A stretch of DNA of 64,000 nucleotides from Paenibacillus xylanexedens (GCF_001908275.1 NZ_CP018620.1:4216001-4280000), one strand, 5' to 3'; shown: positions 8,505-17,011, counted from the stretch's first letter. Notes: a model not told the origin generated them from the letters alone. A program made the numbers and translations.

Positions 8505-9459
8505 TCTCATTTCGCAAGCTTTGAACAAAGCCCATATGGGAATAATGATCGTGGACAGACATTTGAAAATTGTTGTGTGGAATGCCTGGTTGGAACGTTT
8601 TACTGGCAAAAATGCAGAAGAGGTAGTAGGCTTGAATCTGCTTGAGGTCTGCCCGCGGTTTAAGTCGAACATGTATCTAAATATTTTGCAAAATGCGCTG
8701 TATCATGGACAGAGCAGATTTTGCTCAAGCGCTTTACATAAGGCATTCATTCTTCCTAATGGCGGAGAGGATGGGCAACTATTCAGACAAAATATGCATG
8801 TTGAACCGCTCTATCATGAAGATCGCAGTTATGCCCTTATTCAGATTACTGACATGACAAACACAAACACCCGGGTATATAAACTTAAAAATCTGATTAA
8901 AGAACTGGAGACGGAGTACGCCAAAATCAAAATCTCCGAGAAAATCAGCAAACATTTGTCTTTGCATGATCCACTTACAGGTCTGCCTAATCGTCTTGCT
9001 TATAATGACCGTCTTGCCTGGGCTATCAGTCATGCTCAAAGAAACCATAATAAACTTGCCATTATGTTTGTGGATGCTGATGGGTTTAAACAAGTGAATG
9101 ATACATATGGACACCATGTTGGCGATCAAGTGTTGCTGGAGATGGCAAAGCGATTAAGCGAAACGATTCCAAGTACGGACACAGTAGCACGGCTTGGCGG
9201 GGACGAATTCATCATTTTAAGCCACCTGAAAGATGATCACGATGCTGAAATTATCGCTAAAAGATTGGAAGCTGCATTCAGTACCCATTTCAAAATTGCC
9301 GGAAACTATATCAACCTTTCGATGAGTATTGGTATCAGCCTATTTCCCAAGCATGGACAGGAGCCTTCCGAACTTCTGAGACATGCGGATGGAGCCATGT
9401 ACAAGATTAAAAAGAATGGCAAGAATGGTTACGGAATTTATGAACCTGAAAATGTTTAA
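8497..9459 (+). CDS. PAS-GGDEF diguanylate cyclase
   Basis: Cytoplasmic protein of 320 residues: a PAS domain (about residues 5-125, starting MGIMIVDRHLKIVVWN), a short coiled linker, then a GGDEF domain from about residue 155 (HDPLTGLPNRLAYNDRL). The active-site motif RLGGDEF is intact, so cyclic di-GMP synthesis is likely. The usual inhibitory I-site RxxD upstream of GGDEF reads PSTD here, so product inhibition through that site is probably lost. It is the last gene of the regulator/CheC/cyclase operon, which suggests phosphorylation-controlled c-di-GMP output. No transmembrane segment is seen. Confidence 0.9.
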   Translation: MDNLISQALNKAHMGIMIVDRHLKIVVWNAWLERFTGKNAEEVVGLNLLEVCPRFKSNMYLNILQNALYHGQSRFCSSALHKAFILPNGGEDGQLFRQNMHVEPLYHEDRSYALIQITDMTNTNTRVYKLKNLIKELETEYAKIKISEKISKHLSLHDPLTGLPNRLAYNDRLAWAISHAQRNHNKLAIMFVDADGFKQVNDTYGHHVGDQVLLEMAKRLSETIPSTDTVARLGGDEFIILSHLKDDHDAEIIAKRLEAAFSTHFKIAGNYINLSMSIGISLFPKHGQEPSELLRHADGAMYKIKKNGKNGYGIYEPENV

Positions 9460-9480
9460 GAAATCTAAAAATGCCTTTTA

Positions 9481-9507
9481 ATAAAGTTGCTACAATAGCA
9501 ACTTTAT
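9481..9507 (+). terminator. Hairpin after the diguanylate cyclase gene
   Basis: Arms ATAAAGTTGCTA (9481-9492) and TAGCAACTTTAT (9496-9507) pair perfectly around a 3-base loop, 22 bp after the cyclase stop. The stem is strong but only a short T-rich stretch follows, so termination may be partial. A second, better terminator follows at 9610. Confidence 0.55.
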
Positions 9508-9609
9508 TTGTCTATACGATTAACATAAGAAAAAATACGTTTTTTCCTCTATTACTGTACGGGATGTCGATTATCTTAATCATAGTGGGGAATTTCATAT
9601 TCGATTGAG

Positions 9610-9633
9610 AGCCGCTTTATTAGCGGCTTTTTT
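9610..9633 (+). terminator. Rho-independent terminator
   Basis: Stem AGCCGCT / AGCGGCT with a 5-base loop and six T. It resembles the terminator at 14449 in stem and layout. It would stop readthrough from the signalling operon before the convergent small gene. Confidence 0.8.
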
Positions 9634-9641
9634 GGTTTTTA

Positions 9642-9851
9642 TTAAATAAGTAGAAGCCGGAAAGAGGCGATAGTCAGTACAATACCAAAAGCAAGGAGAA
9701 AAACGCCTCTAAACTTGATACCCATCATATCGTATTCATGGAGTTCATCCTTCGTACGATTAAAAGGCCACGAGTTAGGTCGCCTCAGTGCTCTAACCCC
9801 AAAGAATAAACCAATCATTCCAAGCAACAGAAAGAAAAAGAAGAAAAACAT
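9642..9851 (-). CDS. Small hypothetical membrane protein
   Basis: Protein of 69 residues with a very phenylalanine-rich first membrane segment (about residues 2-20), a polar middle part with several charged residues (TKDELHEYD), and a second membrane segment at the C-terminus (about residues 48-68). AAAGGGGGG lies 7 bases before the ATG. No family recognised. It lies between the signalling operon and an HxlR gene on the same strand, with a 52-bp gap to the latter, so co-transcription with the regulator is possible. Confidence 0.65.
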   Translation of the reverse strand: MFFFFFFLLLGMIGLFFGVRALRRPNSWPFNRTKDELHEYDMMGIKFRGVFLLAFGIVLTIASFRLLLI

Positions 9852-9903
9852 ATTATCCCCCCTTTAACAAAGATAAGTAATGTGGAAGCCTAGTTTAAGT
9901 TGC

Positions 9904-10248
9904 TTAGCCGTATTCTTTGCCAAAGTCCTCCATCTTTTCAAGGATCGGTAGTAACTTCATCCCCTTGTCTGTTAACGAATACTCAACTCGCGGAGGAACT
10001 TCCGGATATACATCACGTTGAATAACACCATCATTCTCCAACTCTTTAAGCTGCTTTGTAAGGGAGCCTTGAGACAGATCTCCAAGAAATTTTTTGATAT
10101 CCGTATATCGACGTGTTTCGTCTTTTAGGTACCATAAGATAAAATATTTCCAACGCCCAGAAAGGACATTCTGAGTAAAAGCTATGGCGTACATGTCACT
10201 TTTTCCATCTATAAATTCTTGTTCAAATCCTTCATTGCAAACTCTCAT
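9904..10248 (-). CDS. HxlR-family transcriptional regulator
   Basis: Winged helix regulator of 114 residues, the usual HxlR size. Typical features are LSGRWKYFILWYL, the recognition helix region LSQGSLTKQLKELENDGVI, and the wing PEVPPRVEYSLTDKG. A single Cys4 near the N-terminus recalls the redox-sensing Cys of YodB-like members, but this is only suggestive. AGGAGTG precedes the ATG. An inverted repeat 22 bp upstream is a likely autoregulatory site. Targets are unknown; the divergent gene at 10515 is a possibility. Confidence 0.9.
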   Translation of the reverse strand: MRVCNEGFEQEFIDGKSDMYAIAFTQNVLSGRWKYFILWYLKDETRRYTDIKKFLGDLSQGSLTKQLKELENDGVIQRDVYPEVPPRVEYSLTDKGMKLLPILEKMEDFGKEYG

Positions 10249-10270
10249 TCATATCACTCCTGATCCAAAG

Positions 10271-10286
10271 GTACAAAAAGATGTAC
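10271..10286 (-). promoter_or_regulatory. Inverted repeat upstream of the HxlR gene
   Basis: GTACA (10271-10275) and TGTAC (10282-10286) form a perfect inverted repeat with a 6-base centre, 22 bp before the HxlR start. Position and half-site type fit an autorepression operator of this family. Assignment is inference. Confidence 0.45.
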
Positions 10287-10409
10287 TATGTTCATTTAAA
10301 TTGCCCTCTTTGCTAATAAAACAAATACATCTATGATGGTGTCAACACCAAAATAATTTTAGTTTACCTAAAGTGTGAAAGAATAATTAATGTTATCTCG
10401 ATTGAATAG

Positions 10410-10421
10410 TTAGCAAGCTAA
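10410..10421 (+). promoter_or_regulatory. TTAGC-AA-GCTAA palindrome, candidate MarR operator (site 1)
   Basis: Perfect half-sites TTAGC and GCTAA around a 2-base centre, 93 bp before the Gfo/Idh gene. The same motif recurs before the monooxygenase (11658) and the MarR gene (13936), each time followed by AAATA-type AT-rich sequence. This makes it the likely binding site of the MarR protein encoded in the cluster. Confidence 0.65.
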
Positions 10422-10514
10422 ATAAATATATCATAGAAACGAGTGACTGATAAGGGCTGGAGAAAAACCGATATTCGATCATACTGTAAATTTTAACAAG
10501 GGAGATGTTTAACA

Positions 10515-11618
10515 ATGAATAAAAAAATTCGTACAGGTATCATAGGAGCTTCAATTAATAACGGATGGGCGAGTGGCACACATATTCCAGCTATTGAGCA
10601 CCTGGATGAGTTCGAGCTTACCGCAGTGGGAACAAGTAATATGCCAAGTGCAAAGAAGAGCGCAGAAGCTTTCTATGCAGATCACGGCTTTGATAATATG
10701 GAGGAGTTGGCTCAGCATCCTGATGTGGATATGGTCGTTGTCAGTATTAATGTCAAGGAACATTATAACGCCGTTAAAGCCGTCGTGCCTGCTGGCAAAC
10801 CAATCTATTGTGAATGGCCACTGGGGTCGAATACAGAGGAAGCGTTTGAAATGCAGGAATGGATAGCGTCCGCACAACTGCCAAATGCGATTGGACTACA
10901 GGCTAGACAAGCCCCGGCCGTTCAATATGTAAAAGATTTATTGGCAGAAGGTTATGTGGGTAAAGTGTTATCTGCCAACCTGAAGATCTCTATAGATGGC
11001 ATGGGTGGCGTTGGTGACAAGTCGAGTGCGTACTTGTATGACCGGAAAGTTGGAGGGAACTTGCTGACCATTGTAGGTGGACACAATCTGGATGCATTTA
11101 CCTATATGCTTGGGGACTTTACAGAATTGTCTGCCACCACAGCTCAACAGTTTCCAGAAGTTCAATTGGTAGATATTCAGAAAGTCATCAAGAAAACAAC
11201 GGATGATCAGATCATGATTACAGGAAAATTGACTAATGGTGCAGCAGCCAGTGTTCATATTCAAGGTGGAGTTAAACATCAGACAGGACTCACACTTGAA
11301 ATTTTCGGAGACAATGGCACGATTGTGCTGAGCGCCCCGGCATCCATTCAATTCGGATCACACCAATTACGCGGTGCAGGATCTACGGACAACGAGCTTC
11401 GTGAACTAACCATTCCCGATGCCTATTACTCGGCTCCACATTCTTTATATAACGACTCCGGAATTGTTCTGAACATGGCTCAGGCTTATCGTAAGTTTGC
11501 CAAAGATATTCAAGAAGGTACTACCTTAGCACCTAATTTCGCGGATGCGGTGAAACTTCATCAGTTACTGGATGCCGTCGAGAAATCAGCCCAGACCGGT
11601 GAACGTCAATATCTATAA
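10515..11618 (+). CDS. Gal80-like Gfo/Idh/MocA-family protein
   Basis: Protein of 367 residues with an N-terminal NAD(P)-binding Rossmann fold (IRTGIIGASINNGWAS) and a Gfo/Idh C-terminal domain. Several features resemble the Gal80 branch: GW-A-S after the glycine motif, and LQARQAPAVQYVKDLLAEGY, which parallels yeast Gal80. The catalytic EKP motif of true dehydrogenases reads EWP here (Glu100-Trp101-Pro102), so the usual catalytic lysine is missing. It may be a dinucleotide-sensing or non-classical enzyme rather than a standard sugar dehydrogenase. AAGGGAG-type RBS before the ATG. It shares a palindromic operator with the next genes. Confidence 0.88.
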   Translation: MNKKIRTGIIGASINNGWASGTHIPAIEHLDEFELTAVGTSNMPSAKKSAEAFYADHGFDNMEELAQHPDVDMVVVSINVKEHYNAVKAVVPAGKPIYCEWPLGSNTEEAFEMQEWIASAQLPNAIGLQARQAPAVQYVKDLLAEGYVGKVLSANLKISIDGMGGVGDKSSAYLYDRKVGGNLLTIVGGHNLDAFTYMLGDFTELSATTAQQFPEVQLVDIQKVIKKTTDDQIMITGKLTNGAAASVHIQGGVKHQTGLTLEIFGDNGTIVLSAPASIQFGSHQLRGAGSTDNELRELTIPDAYYSAPHSLYNDSGIVLNMAQAYRKFAKDIQEGTTLAPNFADAVKLHQLLDAVEKSAQTGERQYL

Positions 11619-11657
11619 CCCTCACTCAACGGAACAAAATCCGATCTATCCAGATAC

Positions 11658-11669
11658 TTAGCATGCTAA
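11658..11669 (+). promoter_or_regulatory. TTAGCATGCTAA palindrome, candidate MarR operator (site 2)
   Basis: Perfect 12-bp palindrome 65 bp before the chosen start of the monooxygenase gene and 39 bp after the Gfo/Idh stop. It implies that the monooxygenase-nitroreductase pair has its own regulated promoter. Matches sites 1 and 3. Confidence 0.7.
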
Positions 11670-11734
11670 ATATATTCGCACTATTGAAAGGGCACACATA
11701 TCTGTGCCTGTCCAGAACGAAGGAGAAAATCGTT

Positions 11735-13081
11735 ATGAAAAAAAGAAGTGAAATGCAACTGGCTTTACAGATGGTTTCGGGTTATGGAGCCGAATTTAGC
11801 GCATGGAGAATGCCTGGCACGGATCCTGCAGCTTACAGCAATATGGATAGTTATGTAGAACGGGCTAAATTAGCTGAACAAGGAAAATTTCAAATGATTT
11901 TCATCGCTGACACTCCAGGATTATCCAACAATTTAGGCCCACAGACGCCTATGTTCCCTATGGACCCCATGTTGGCACTGATGGCAGTAGCAAGAGAGAC
12001 ACAACACATTGGACTTGTTGCTACCCTCTCTACAACATTTAATTATCCCTACAACATTGCACGTCAGTTCAAAGCACTGGATGTTATCAGTCATGGACGT
12101 GTGGGATGGAATGCGGTTACCACATCCGACCCCCTAGCGGCGGCTAATTTCGGTGCCCGGGTTGAAAATCGCCAAGAGCGCTATGACAAGGCACATGAAA
12201 GCATACAAATTGTTCAGGCCTTGTGGGGGAGTTGGGAACCAGAAGCTTGGACGTTAGATGTAGAAGGAGGGGAATTTGCTGATATGGACAAAATCCAGCC
12301 TATTAACCTTCAGGGTCAATATTATGCATCTCGTGGTCCTTTGCCCATTCCGCCCTCTGAGCAAGGACAGCCAGTGATTTTCCAGGCAGGGGGAGGAGGT
12401 GAAGGATTAGAATTAGCTGGGAAATATGCTTCGGGAGTGTACGCCAATCCTTATGATATTACGTCTGCCCGTGAACACAGACAAGCCATAAGGCAAAGTG
12501 CTGTTCGTTTTGGTCGAAACCCCGATGATATCAAAATGTTTGCAGGTTTTATGTTTTCTCTGGCTTCAACGGAGGAAGAAGCTCTGGATCGTCGGAAACA
12601 GCTTATGAGCTTTAATCCCCAGGAAATCCCTAGCAGGGTAAGTTACCTCGGATCCATGGTTGGTTTACCCTTATCGGTAAATTCTGTAGATATAGATCAA
12701 CCTTTAGCGGGAGATTTGTTAAAAAATGCATATGCCAACCCCATGGACCCACGTTCTCCGAGAGCCTTAAAGTTATTAAAAGAAGGACTCTCTGTAAGGG
12801 ATGTTCTCGCTCACGGGGTCATCAACTATCATCCGGTTGTTGCAGGCACCCCGACACAGGCTGCTGACTTCTTGGAAGAATGGTTTTTGGCTGAAGCATG
12901 TGACGGATTCTCCGTCGTTCCCGATGTATCTTTTGATGGCGTTGCAGATTTTGTGAATCAGGTAGTACCTATCTTGCAGGAACGCGGTTTGTTCCATAAG
13001 GAATATGAAGGGAAAACACTACGCGAGAATATGGGCGTTCCTTACGAATACGGATTGCAGGAACATGGAATCAACGAATAA
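11735..13081 (+). CDS. FMN-dependent monooxygenase of the NtaA/SnaA/DszA (LLM) family
   Basis: Flavin-dependent monooxygenase of 448 residues in the bacterial luciferase-like superfamily. Family features include MDSYVERAKLAEQGKFQMIFIAD, HIGLVATLSTTFNYPYNIARQF and SHGRVGWNAVTTSD. Members oxidise small organic substrates (nitrilotriacetate, pristinamycin, dibenzothiophene sulfone and others) using reduced FMN from a partner. Start 11735 has AAGGAG upstream; an earlier ATG at 11663 overlaps the operator region and is rejected. The nitroreductase-type flavin enzyme 14 bp downstream is the likely FMNH2 supplier. The substrate is unknown. Confidence 0.9.
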   Translation: MKKRSEMQLALQMVSGYGAEFSAWRMPGTDPAAYSNMDSYVERAKLAEQGKFQMIFIADTPGLSNNLGPQTPMFPMDPMLALMAVARETQHIGLVATLSTTFNYPYNIARQFKALDVISHGRVGWNAVTTSDPLAAANFGARVENRQERYDKAHESIQIVQALWGSWEPEAWTLDVEGGEFADMDKIQPINLQGQYYASRGPLPIPPSEQGQPVIFQAGGGGEGLELAGKYASGVYANPYDITSAREHRQAIRQSAVRFGRNPDDIKMFAGFMFSLASTEEEALDRRKQLMSFNPQEIPSRVSYLGSMVGLPLSVNSVDIDQPLAGDLLKNAYANPMDPRSPRALKLLKEGLSVRDVLAHGVINYHPVVAGTPTQAADFLEEWFLAEACDGFSVVPDVSFDGVADFVNQVVPILQERGLFHKEYEGKTLRENMGVPYEYGLQEHGINE

Positions 13082-13095
13082 AGGAGAGCTTTTTA

Positions 13096-13836
13096 ATGAA
13101 TAACACACTCGAATTGCTTCATAACCATACATCGTTTCGTTCTTACACATCTCAACCCCTAACTGAGGAACAAATAGATGCAATATTTCAGGCAGCAAAT
13201 CAAACTTCATCGTTCAGTCTTCTGCAGGCGGTATCCATTATTCGCATCACAGATCCAGTTCTTCGAAAAAAAGTCAGACATCTCTGTGTCGATCAACCCT
13301 ATATTGAAGAAGCGGCAGAATTCTGGGTCTTCTGTGCAGATTTCAACCGAAATCATGAAATCGCTCCGGATGTGGATATTGAATATATTGAATTTCTGTT
13401 GATTGGTTCATTCGATGCCGGCCTGATGGCACAAAATGCGTTAACCGCGGCTGAATCGATGGGACTTGGCGGAGTGTTCATTGGTGGGGTCAGAGCCAAT
13501 ATAAGCGAACTATCTGACGTATTGAATTTACCTAAATATGTTATACCTCTGGTGGGATTATGTATCGGTAATCCAGCTGGAGATAAGCCGGAACTGAAAC
13601 CTCGGCTCCCTCAATCCATGGTATTGCTTGATAATCAATACCAACCAATGGATCAAGAGAAATTAGCAATCTATGATGAGACCATGCTGAAGTATTATGA
13701 AAATCGTCCGACGAGAGCTCCTTTCACCGTAAAAAAAGTAAAAGGATGGAGTGACCATATCCAGGATCACCTCGAGAGAAGTATTCAACCGCAAATGATG
13801 GCCTATTTGAACAAGCAAGGTTTTGCCAAAAAATAA
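13096..13836 (+). CDS. NfrA/NfsA-type NADPH nitroreductase or flavin reductase
   Basis: Protein of 246 residues, the size of oxygen-insensitive NADPH nitroreductases such as NfrA. Motifs include HTSFRSYTSQPL at the N-terminus (FMN contact), AQNALTAAESMGLGGVFIGG and GLCIGNPA. AAAGGAG precedes the start. Family enzymes bind FMN, use NADPH and reduce nitro compounds, quinones or free flavin. Its place directly behind an FMN-dependent monooxygenase points to supplying reduced flavin. Regulated with it by the MarR-type operator upstream, by inference. Confidence 0.9.
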   Translation: MNNTLELLHNHTSFRSYTSQPLTEEQIDAIFQAANQTSSFSLLQAVSIIRITDPVLRKKVRHLCVDQPYIEEAAEFWVFCADFNRNHEIAPDVDIEYIEFLLIGSFDAGLMAQNALTAAESMGLGGVFIGGVRANISELSDVLNLPKYVIPLVGLCIGNPAGDKPELKPRLPQSMVLLDNQYQPMDQEKLAIYDETMLKYYENRPTRAPFTVKKVKGWSDHIQDHLERSIQPQMMAYLNKQGFAKK

Positions 13837-13907
13837 GCTTTACGATAAATCCAATCTTTGTTATGGAACTTGGTTAGGAAAGGCCCTTATAACGATACTA
13901 AGGCGAA

Positions 13908-13936
13908 TTGACACCTATATAACCACATGATACATT
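13908..13936 (+). promoter_or_regulatory. Promoter of the MarR gene
   Basis: TTGACA at 13908-13913, exact 17-bp spacer, TACATT at 13931-13936. The operator palindrome begins at the last base of the -10 box, so bound repressor would cover the transcription start. TATAAT at 13949-13954 is an alternative -10 without a good -35. Confidence 0.6.
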
Positions 13937-13947
13937 TAGTCTGCTAA
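13936..13947 (+). promoter_or_regulatory. TTAGTCTGCTAA palindrome, candidate MarR operator (site 3)
   Basis: Third copy of the cluster motif, with one mismatch in the left half-site (TTAGT instead of TTAGC). It lies 31 bp before the MarR start and overlaps the promoter, consistent with autorepression. Confidence 0.65.
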
Positions 13948-13978
13948 ATATAATTCGGATGTTAGGGAGGGATCGTTC

Positions 13979-14404
13979 ATGACAGATACAGTAGATTGTG
14001 ATATTCGACAGTCTTTAGATCGAATTTCCTCCCAAATGCGTCGAAATTATAGTGAATCTCTTCGGGAACTTAATCTCTATGTAGGACAAGATAATCTGTT
14101 GTATCGGCTGTGGTTGGGTGATGGGGTAACACAGATGCAACTAAGTGAACATATGAAATGCGAACCACCAACGGTTACAAACATGGTCAAATCACTGGAA
14201 CAGAACGGATTTATATATCGCAAACGTGATGTACAGGATGCAAGGATCATGCGTATCTTTCTAACCGATAAGGGCAAAGAATTAGAAAAACCGGTTGAGT
14301 ATAAATGGAGAGAGCAGCAAGAGAAACTACTTCAATCCATTTCTTCGGAAGATCGGATGATACTGAGACAATTCATGCAACAAATGGAGCGAAATATCTT
14401 ATAA
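13979..14404 (+). CDS. MarR-family transcriptional regulator
   Basis: Winged helix regulator of 141 residues. Helix-turn-helix at about residues 58-80 (MQLSEHMKCEPPTVTNMVKSLEQNGFI), followed by the wing KRDVQDARIMRIFLTDKGKE with the conserved D-x-R-x-x-R-type pattern. One Cys near the N-terminus and one in the HTH. The ATG lies 9-10 bases after AGGGAGG. It most likely represses itself and the upstream Gal80-like/monooxygenase/nitroreductase genes through the shared palindromes, with a small aromatic or electrophilic compound as inducer. Confidence 0.92.
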   Translation: MTDTVDCDIRQSLDRISSQMRRNYSESLRELNLYVGQDNLLYRLWLGDGVTQMQLSEHMKCEPPTVTNMVKSLEQNGFIYRKRDVQDARIMRIFLTDKGKELEKPVEYKWREQQEKLLQSISSEDRMILRQFMQQMERNIL

Positions 14405-14448
14405 CTTATGCCAAGCTTCACGTAAGCTAAATGAAATGAACGAAGCAG

Positions 14449-14474
14449 AGCCGCTATTATAGCGGCTTTTTTTA
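14449..14474 (+). terminator. Rho-independent terminator after the MarR gene
   Basis: Stem AGCCGCT / AGCGGCT around ATTAT, followed by six or more T. The same stem appears at 9610-9628. Confidence 0.88.
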
Positions 14475-14692
14475 TTGCCAATAGCTAAACTTCCCTGTCC
14501 AGAACAAAGAATTTGTACTGTCAGTTTCGGAATTTACGATTATACCTCTAATGCTGGGATAAGATTATGATAATTCAAGTTAATTTTGTTCATTTAGATG
14601 CTTAAGAGATTACAGTACACTGAAAGAACATACAAATGGAACACACTAAACATGAAAAATGTGATGAATTATAATTCGTTGGAGGTTTTAAC

Positions 14693-17011
14693 GTGAAGAC
14701 CAAAAATATCTGGTTTAATCAACCTGCTGGAACATGGGAAGAGGCATTGCCTATCGGAAATGGAACTCTTGGAGGCATGATTTTTGGGAAAACACAGATC
14801 GAGAGAATTCAGCTTAATGAAGATAGTCTGTGGTATGGTGGTCCGATGCAGCGGAATAATCCTCAAGCACTTGAATCTTTATCTCAGATCAGAAGCCTGA
14901 TTTTTGACGGTAAGATTAGGGAAGCAGAAGAACTCGCAGCAGATACTTTGGTAGGTGTTCCTGACGGGCAAAGACATTATGAGCCATTAGGGGACTTCTA
15001 TATCGCTATGGATCACAGTGAACATGAACCAAATGGATATCAAAGACATCTCGATCTGGAACAAGGTAAGGTAAACGTGAATTATACCGCAGATCAATCC
15101 ATTTACAGCCGTGATTATTTTGCTAGCTACCCGGATCAAGTGCTCGTTGTTCATCTCAAATCTAGCGTGCCTGGAAAGTTATCTTTCTCCACTGTTTTTG
15201 GCAGGGGAACCGTTCTGAAATCAACATCCTATTCAGATATTCTTAAGCATCCTGTTGGTTTCCAATCCTATCTGGACCGGATTGAGAGGCGTGGAACGAA
15301 TAACTTGATCATCCGGGGAAGAAGTGGGGGAGAAGAAGGAATCCGATTTTGTTGTGCGATTCGCCTTATATCTGAAGGAGGGCAGGTTCATTATTCAAGC
15401 GGTCAGCTTTCTCTGAAGGATGGTAATTCAGCGACTATTCTAATTACGGCGTGCACGGATTTCCGAGTACCCAAGGAACAACTCGAAGTGGAGTGCCTCC
15501 GAAGAATTGAGGCCGCTTCAACAAAACCATATAGCGAACTGCTCGCCAATCATGTCTCGGACTATCAATCCTTATTCGAAAAGATGGATATACATCTCGA
15601 AGATGAAAATAAAGATGTGATATGTTCCGAACTTCCAATCGATCAGCGCCTTGAACGGCTTAGAGCTGGTAAGCATGATCCGGAACTGATGAGTCTATAC
15701 TTTCAATTTGGTCGCTATCTGCTTATCTCAAGCAGCCGTCCAGGTTCTTTACCGGCAAACCTTCAAGGGATATGGAATAAAGACATGCTTCCTGTATGGG
15801 ATAGCAAATATACGATTAATATTAATACACAGATGAACTACTGGCCTGCAGAAAGCTGCAATCTGTCTGAATGTCACGTTCCATTGTTTGATTTTATAGA
15901 TCGACTGCAAGTCCGGGGAAAGGAAACCGCTAGAACCATGTATGGATGCAAGGGGTTCGTTGCTCATCACAATTCGGATATCTGGGCAGACGCTGCTCCG
16001 CAGGATGTATGTATGACATCGACGTTTTGGACTATGGGAGGAGCATGGCTTTCATTACATCTATGGGACCACTACGAATACAATAAGGATGTTCAGTTTC
16101 TCAAAAAAGTTTACTCCACGATGAAAGATGCGGCTATGTTTATTTTGGATTATCTAATAGAGGATCCTACCGGCAATTGGGTGATATGTCCTTCGTCCTC
16201 ACCGGAAAATCGCTATATATTAGATAATGGAGAGTCGGGGGCTTTATGTTTTGGTGCTTCAATGGACAATCAGATTATTAGAGAACTCTTCACGCGTTGC
16301 ATTGAAAGTACCCGGATCTTGCAAGAAGATCAGGAATTCGGAGAAGTACTCCGCAGTGCTTTAACCAAAATACCGGAGACCTCCATTGGCAAACATGGCC
16401 AGATCCAAGAGTGGAGTAACGATTATGATGAATTGGAACCGGGTCACAGACATATTTCCCATTTATTCGCTTTGCATCCTGGAACGCAAATTACGTTGCA
16501 ATCAACGCCTGACCTGGCCAAGGCAGCTCGTGTAACACTCGATAGAAGACTGGAACACGGTGGTGGACACACTGGATGGAGCCGGGCGTGGATTCTCAAC
16601 ATGTGGGCACGATTAGAGGAGTCGGAACTTGCACACGATAACATAGTGGAACTTCTTCGTTCCTCCACGTTACCCAATCTGTTTTGTGACCATCCTCCAT
16701 TTCAAATTGATGGGAACTTTGGAGGTACTGCAGGGATAGCAGAGATGCTTCTCCAGAGTCATAACGAAGTAATCAGATTGTTACCTGCTTTGCCAGCAGC
16801 TTGGCCAAAAGGATATATTCGTGGTATTCGGGCTCGTGGGGGATTTGAAATAGATCTGGAATGGGAAAATGGTCGTCTGTTGAATACCAGAATTCGTTCT
16901 ATTGAAGAAACAAGAGTAACCGTGTCCTATCTGGACCAAAAAATAGAATTAACCTTTCCTGGCCCCAATTCAATAATTGAACTAAAAGGATACGACTGGA
17001 ATAATCAATAA
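14693..17011 (+). CDS. GH95 alpha-L-fucosidase-type glycoside hydrolase
   Basis: Protein of 772 residues, the normal size of glycoside hydrolase family 95 enzymes, which hydrolyse alpha-1,2-L-fucosides or alpha-L-galactosides by inversion. Typical motifs: EEALPIGNGTLGGMIFG and IQLNEDSLWYGGP at the N-terminus, NINTQMNYWPAESCNLSE with the paired Asn of the catalytic site, HNSDIWADAAPQ, CPSSSPEN with the probable acidic residue, and HRHISHLFALHPG. No signal peptide, so it should act on imported oligosaccharides. GTG start with GGAGG 7 bases upstream. Single-gene unit ended by a strong terminator. Substrate within the family is uncertain. Confidence 0.93.
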   Translation: MKTKNIWFNQPAGTWEEALPIGNGTLGGMIFGKTQIERIQLNEDSLWYGGPMQRNNPQALESLSQIRSLIFDGKIREAEELAADTLVGVPDGQRHYEPLGDFYIAMDHSEHEPNGYQRHLDLEQGKVNVNYTADQSIYSRDYFASYPDQVLVVHLKSSVPGKLSFSTVFGRGTVLKSTSYSDILKHPVGFQSYLDRIERRGTNNLIIRGRSGGEEGIRFCCAIRLISEGGQVHYSSGQLSLKDGNSATILITACTDFRVPKEQLEVECLRRIEAASTKPYSELLANHVSDYQSLFEKMDIHLEDENKDVICSELPIDQRLERLRAGKHDPELMSLYFQFGRYLLISSSRPGSLPANLQGIWNKDMLPVWDSKYTININTQMNYWPAESCNLSECHVPLFDFIDRLQVRGKETARTMYGCKGFVAHHNSDIWADAAPQDVCMTSTFWTMGGAWLSLHLWDHYEYNKDVQFLKKVYSTMKDAAMFILDYLIEDPTGNWVICPSSSPENRYILDNGESGALCFGASMDNQIIRELFTRCIESTRILQEDQEFGEVLRSALTKIPETSIGKHGQIQEWSNDYDELEPGHRHISHLFALHPGTQITLQSTPDLAKAARVTLDRRLEHGGGHTGWSRAWILNMWARLEESELAHDNIVELLRSSTLPNLFCDHPPFQIDGNFGGTAGIAEMLLQSHNEVIRLLPALPAAWPKGYIRGIRARGGFEIDLEWENGRLLNTRIRSIEETRVTVSYLDQKIELTFPGPNSIIELKGYDWNNQ

